16,464 nt of DNA, taken from the NCBI GenBank assembly GCA_023416855.1, contig JAEZGU010000083.1:1-16464 (forward strand), written 5' to 3'. Shown one piece after another: positions 14,754 to 16,464 of this stretch (its first letter is position 1; every line of letters starts with the position of its first letter). The position numbers and the translations under genes are program-made. The notes under the pieces were generated by a model. It did not search any database and was not told the DNA's origin. It worked only from the letters and a program-made list of their open reading frames with translations. This stretch comes from Bacillota bacterium (lineage in GTDB: Bacteria > Bacillota > Clostridia > Tissierellales > Sedimentibacteraceae).

Positions 14754-15521
14754 CTATTCAAATAAAAAGCTTGTCATGGATACTGAACCCATAATGCATT
14801 CATCATTAAACACACTCAACTTCTCATTACCATCTAATGCTCCCAATACATATAAAAGAGGAGCAAAATGATCAGAAATTGGTACTGCATAATCTGCAGA
14901 TTTACCTATATTTTTATAGTTAATTACATTATCATAGTTTTTTTCTTTAATACTATCTATAATATAATTATCAAATTCTTCAGCCCATTCATGTCCCCCA
15001 TCCATTTGCCAATTCATTCTGCCTAAGTTATGAGTAACATTACCGCTACCAAAGATAAGAACTCCTTCTTCTCTAAGCTTAGCTATTTGCTTACCAATGT
15101 TATAATGCTCCTGCATAGAAGCATTGCGGTCTACGCTAAGCTGAAACAAGGGAATATCTGCTTTTGGATATATTCTGTGTAATACTGACCATGTTCCGTG
15201 ATCATAGCCCCATGAGTTATTAATTTCTACAGGACGTGATATCATTTTAGCAGTTTTGTGAGATAGCTCCGGGGAACCCTTGGCATAATAAACAATTTTA
15301 TATAGTTCCTCTGGAAATCCATACATATCATATATTGTTTCCGGATTTTCATCATCCATAATTTTAGTGCCATTTGTGTACCAATGAGCTGAGATAGATA
15401 ATATTGCTTTAGGTTTTGGCAATCTGTCTGTAAGAGCTTGCCATTGTCTTACAAACTTGTTATCCTCAATTGCATTCATGGGAGATCCGTGACCAATGAA
15501 TAATACAGGCATTTTTTTCAT
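14754..15521 (-). CDS. LigB-superfamily extradiol dioxygenase homologue (YgiD / DOPA dioxygenase type)
   Basis: A 255-residue protein of the class III extradiol dioxygenase (LigB) superfamily, YgiD/DODA branch. Putative metal ligands can be placed at His11 (FIGHGSP), His46 (SISAHWYT), His164 (GSGNVTHNLG) and His218 (ISDHFAP), in the spacing of E. coli YgiD. The conserved YDHGTWSVL is at 106-114 and LFQLSVD at 125-131. Relatives cleave catechol rings such as DOPA with molecular oxygen, using zinc or iron. The substrate here is unknown, and an oxygen-using reaction would be surprising in an anaerobe. The ATG at 15521 is preceded by AGGT at 7 to 10 bases. It is a single-gene unit with its own promoter and terminator. 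Confidence 0.85.
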   Translation of the reverse strand: MKKMPVLFIGHGSPMNAIEDNKFVRQWQALTDRLPKPKAILSISAHWYTNGTKIMDDENPETIYDMYGFPEELYKIVYYAKGSPELSHKTAKMISRPVEINNSWGYDHGTWSVLHRIYPKADIPLFQLSVDRNASMQEHYNIGKQIAKLREEGVLIFGSGNVTHNLGRMNWQMDGGHEWAEEFDNYIIDSIKEKNYDNVINYKNIGKSADYAVPISDHFAPLLYVLGALDGNEKLSVFNDECIMGSVSMTSFLFE

Positions 15522-15765
15522 AATTTACCTACTTTCTTATATATCTTTAATATTTATATTATACCCATAAAACACAAGTTGGAAACAAGCTACCAAAGTT
15601 TTATAAATACATAATTATTTAAAAATATTTATAGAATGTAAATTTATTGTAATAAAATGCTGTAGTTTGAATAATCATTCTAAGCTTTTTTTGACTAATT
15701 ATTAGCAATTAATATAAGTTTTGAGATATATTGCATTTTTAACATAATTAATGTTATAGTGGCTA
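15522..15765. other. AT-rich divergent intergenic region
   Basis: Gap between the divergent dioxygenase and aminotransferase genes. It holds a likely dioxygenase promoter on the minus strand and additional promoter-like boxes for the aminotransferase on the plus strand: TTGACT (15691) with TATAAG (15713), and TTGCAT (15731) with TATAGT (15755). An inverted repeat AACAT-AATTA-ATGTT at 15741-15755 lies within the second of these. No gene or structured RNA was recognised. Confidence 0.5.
15558..15588 (-). promoter_or_regulatory. Possible promoter of the dioxygenase gene
   Basis: Minus strand TTGTTT (15588-15583), a 19-base spacer and a perfect TATAAT (15563-15558), about 37 bases before the ATG. 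The spacer is longer than usual. Confidence 0.5.
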
Positions 15766-15794
15766 TGGACAAATGTATTTTATTTTTATATAAT
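15766..15794 (+). promoter_or_regulatory. Sigma-A promoter of the class I/II aminotransferase
   Basis: TGGACA (15766-15771), a 17-base spacer and TATAAT (15789-15794). It is the best-scoring and closest of three promoter-like pairs upstream of the aminotransferase, leaving a leader of about 70 bases. Confidence 0.75.
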
Positions 15795-15873
15795 GTGTTA
15801 TAAGATAACAAATATTTTACATAATATTTATAATTAAAATTCTAATTTTATAAAAACTTAGGAGGTTTTTTTA

Positions 15874-16464
15874 ATGAGTAAACCAATTTTGTCAGCACAT
15901 TTTGAATCAAGAGTGCCATCAGATGTTAGATTGGCACAGATGAAATACGCAGAGCGTAAAGTTAAACCTGAAGCAGTTATCAATGTAGGTATAGGTAATG
16001 TATCACTTCCAACTAACCCGGCAATGATGAAAAGAATGTTTAACTTGGATGCACCTGAAAGCCCATTTAACAAAGGTGTTATCAGATATACAGCTACAGG
16101 TGGCTTTGACGAAACACAAGAAGCTTTCAAGAACATTCTTAAATGTGAAGGTTTTGATACAAGCAATTTACACGTTACAGTTACAGATGGTGGATCAACT
16201 GGTATGGAATTGTTGATAATGGGAGTTTGCGGACCAGCAGGAACAGATGAAAAGCCATTAATGATGATAGATCCAGCATATACAAATTATATTTCATTTG
16301 CTGAAAGAGTAGGACGTAAAACTGTTACAGTGAAACGTAAATTAAATGAAGATGGCAAATTCAGTTTACCTGAAATTGATAAAATTGAAGAAGTAATAAA
16401 GGCTAACAATCCTGGAGCACTTCTTGTTATACCATATGACAACCCAACTGGACAGTTATATGAT
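15874..16464 (+). CDS. Class I/II aminotransferase, 5' part only
   Basis: The first 197 residues of a PLP-dependent fold-type I aminotransferase; the gene runs off the right edge with no stop. Landmarks are INVGIGNVSLPTNPAM (36-51), the substrate-loop YTATGGFDETQEAF (72-85), the cofactor-phosphate region TDGGSTGMELL (104-114), MIDPAYTNYISFAERVGR (131-148) and the PLP-contacting Asn190 in PYDNPTG. The PLP lysine lies beyond the window. This branch includes aspartate-aminotransferase-like enzymes of amino-acid fermenters, but the substrate cannot be told. The ATG at 15874 has AGGAGG 8 bases upstream. It is divergent from the dioxygenase and is likely to be well expressed, judging from its promoter and ribosome binding site. 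Confidence 0.88.
   Translation, partial: MSKPILSAHFESRVPSDVRLAQMKYAERKVKPEAVINVGIGNVSLPTNPAMMKRMFNLDAPESPFNKGVIRYTATGGFDETQEAFKNILKCEGFDTSNLHVTVTDGGSTGMELLIMGVCGPAGTDEKPLMMIDPAYTNYISFAERVGRKTVTVKRKLNEDGKFSLPEIDKIEEVIKANNPGALLVIPYDNPTGQLYD

Noticed and set aside
14597..14790. Plus-strand open frame reading like protein (TVKVVVFDGGWTSYVKYN) between the two minus-strand genes
   Set aside because: It has no usable start codon, runs through the dioxygenase terminator hairpin and stops inside the opposite gene. It could be a gene remnant, but nothing beyond the reading frame supports it.
15858..16166. 102-codon minus-strand frame at the right edge
   Set aside because: It lies opposite the aminotransferase 5' end, which has clear family motifs, promoter and ribosome binding site.

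Overview
The window is a gene-dense, AT-rich stretch of chromosome. Codon use (AGA for Arg, ATA for Ile), strong GGAGG-type ribosome binding sites, near-consensus sigma-A promoters and T-rich intrinsic terminators point to a low-GC Gram-positive bacterium. A split glycine decarboxylase (gcvPA/gcvPB), a glycine riboswitch and a possible sporulation-type promoter suggest an amino-acid-fermenting member of the Clostridia/Tissierellia. A Sedimentibacter-like genus is a guess from memory and is not demonstrated here.

Layout. (1) 1-2219, minus strand: the 5' end of a class V aminotransferase, preceded by an S9-family peptidase. (2) 2287-5058, plus strand: an M42 aminopeptidase, an AEC-family transporter and a TrmH-family RNA methyltransferase in a tight cluster, transcribed divergently from the peptidase. 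(3) 5160-5566: a low-complexity asparagine-rich gene with an apparently non-canonical ATA start, closed by a strong terminator. (4) 5575-6137, minus strand: a HemG-like flavodoxin. (5) 6220-12397, plus strand: a sigma-A promoter, a single-aptamer glycine riboswitch with a terminator, then gcvT-gcvH-gcvPA-gcvPB-lpdA, the complete glycine cleavage system. (6) 12448-14099: guaA with its own promoter and terminator. (7) 14098-14613, minus strand: a small protein with a carboxypeptidase-regulatory-like domain behind a sigma-K-like promoter. (8) 14713-15588, minus strand: a LigB/YgiD-type dioxygenase. (9) 15691-16464, plus strand: promoters and the 5' part of a class I/II aminotransferase.

How it works together. 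GcvP (A+B) decarboxylates glycine and loads the aminomethyl group on lipoyl-GcvH. GcvT passes the one-carbon unit to tetrahydrofolate, and LpdA reoxidises the lipoyl arm with NAD+. The riboswitch architecture predicts that glycine turns the operon on: the ghost helix after the aptamer competes directly with the terminator for the same bases. Two aminotransferases and two peptidases in the same window fit a peptide- and amino-acid-degrading lifestyle.

Most unusual items: the poly-Asn repeat protein with an ATA start, the ghost-helix antiterminator of the singleton glycine riboswitch, the putative sigma-K promoter, and an extradiol dioxygenase homologue in what looks like an anaerobe. No mobile elements, CRISPR arrays, tRNAs or rRNAs were seen.
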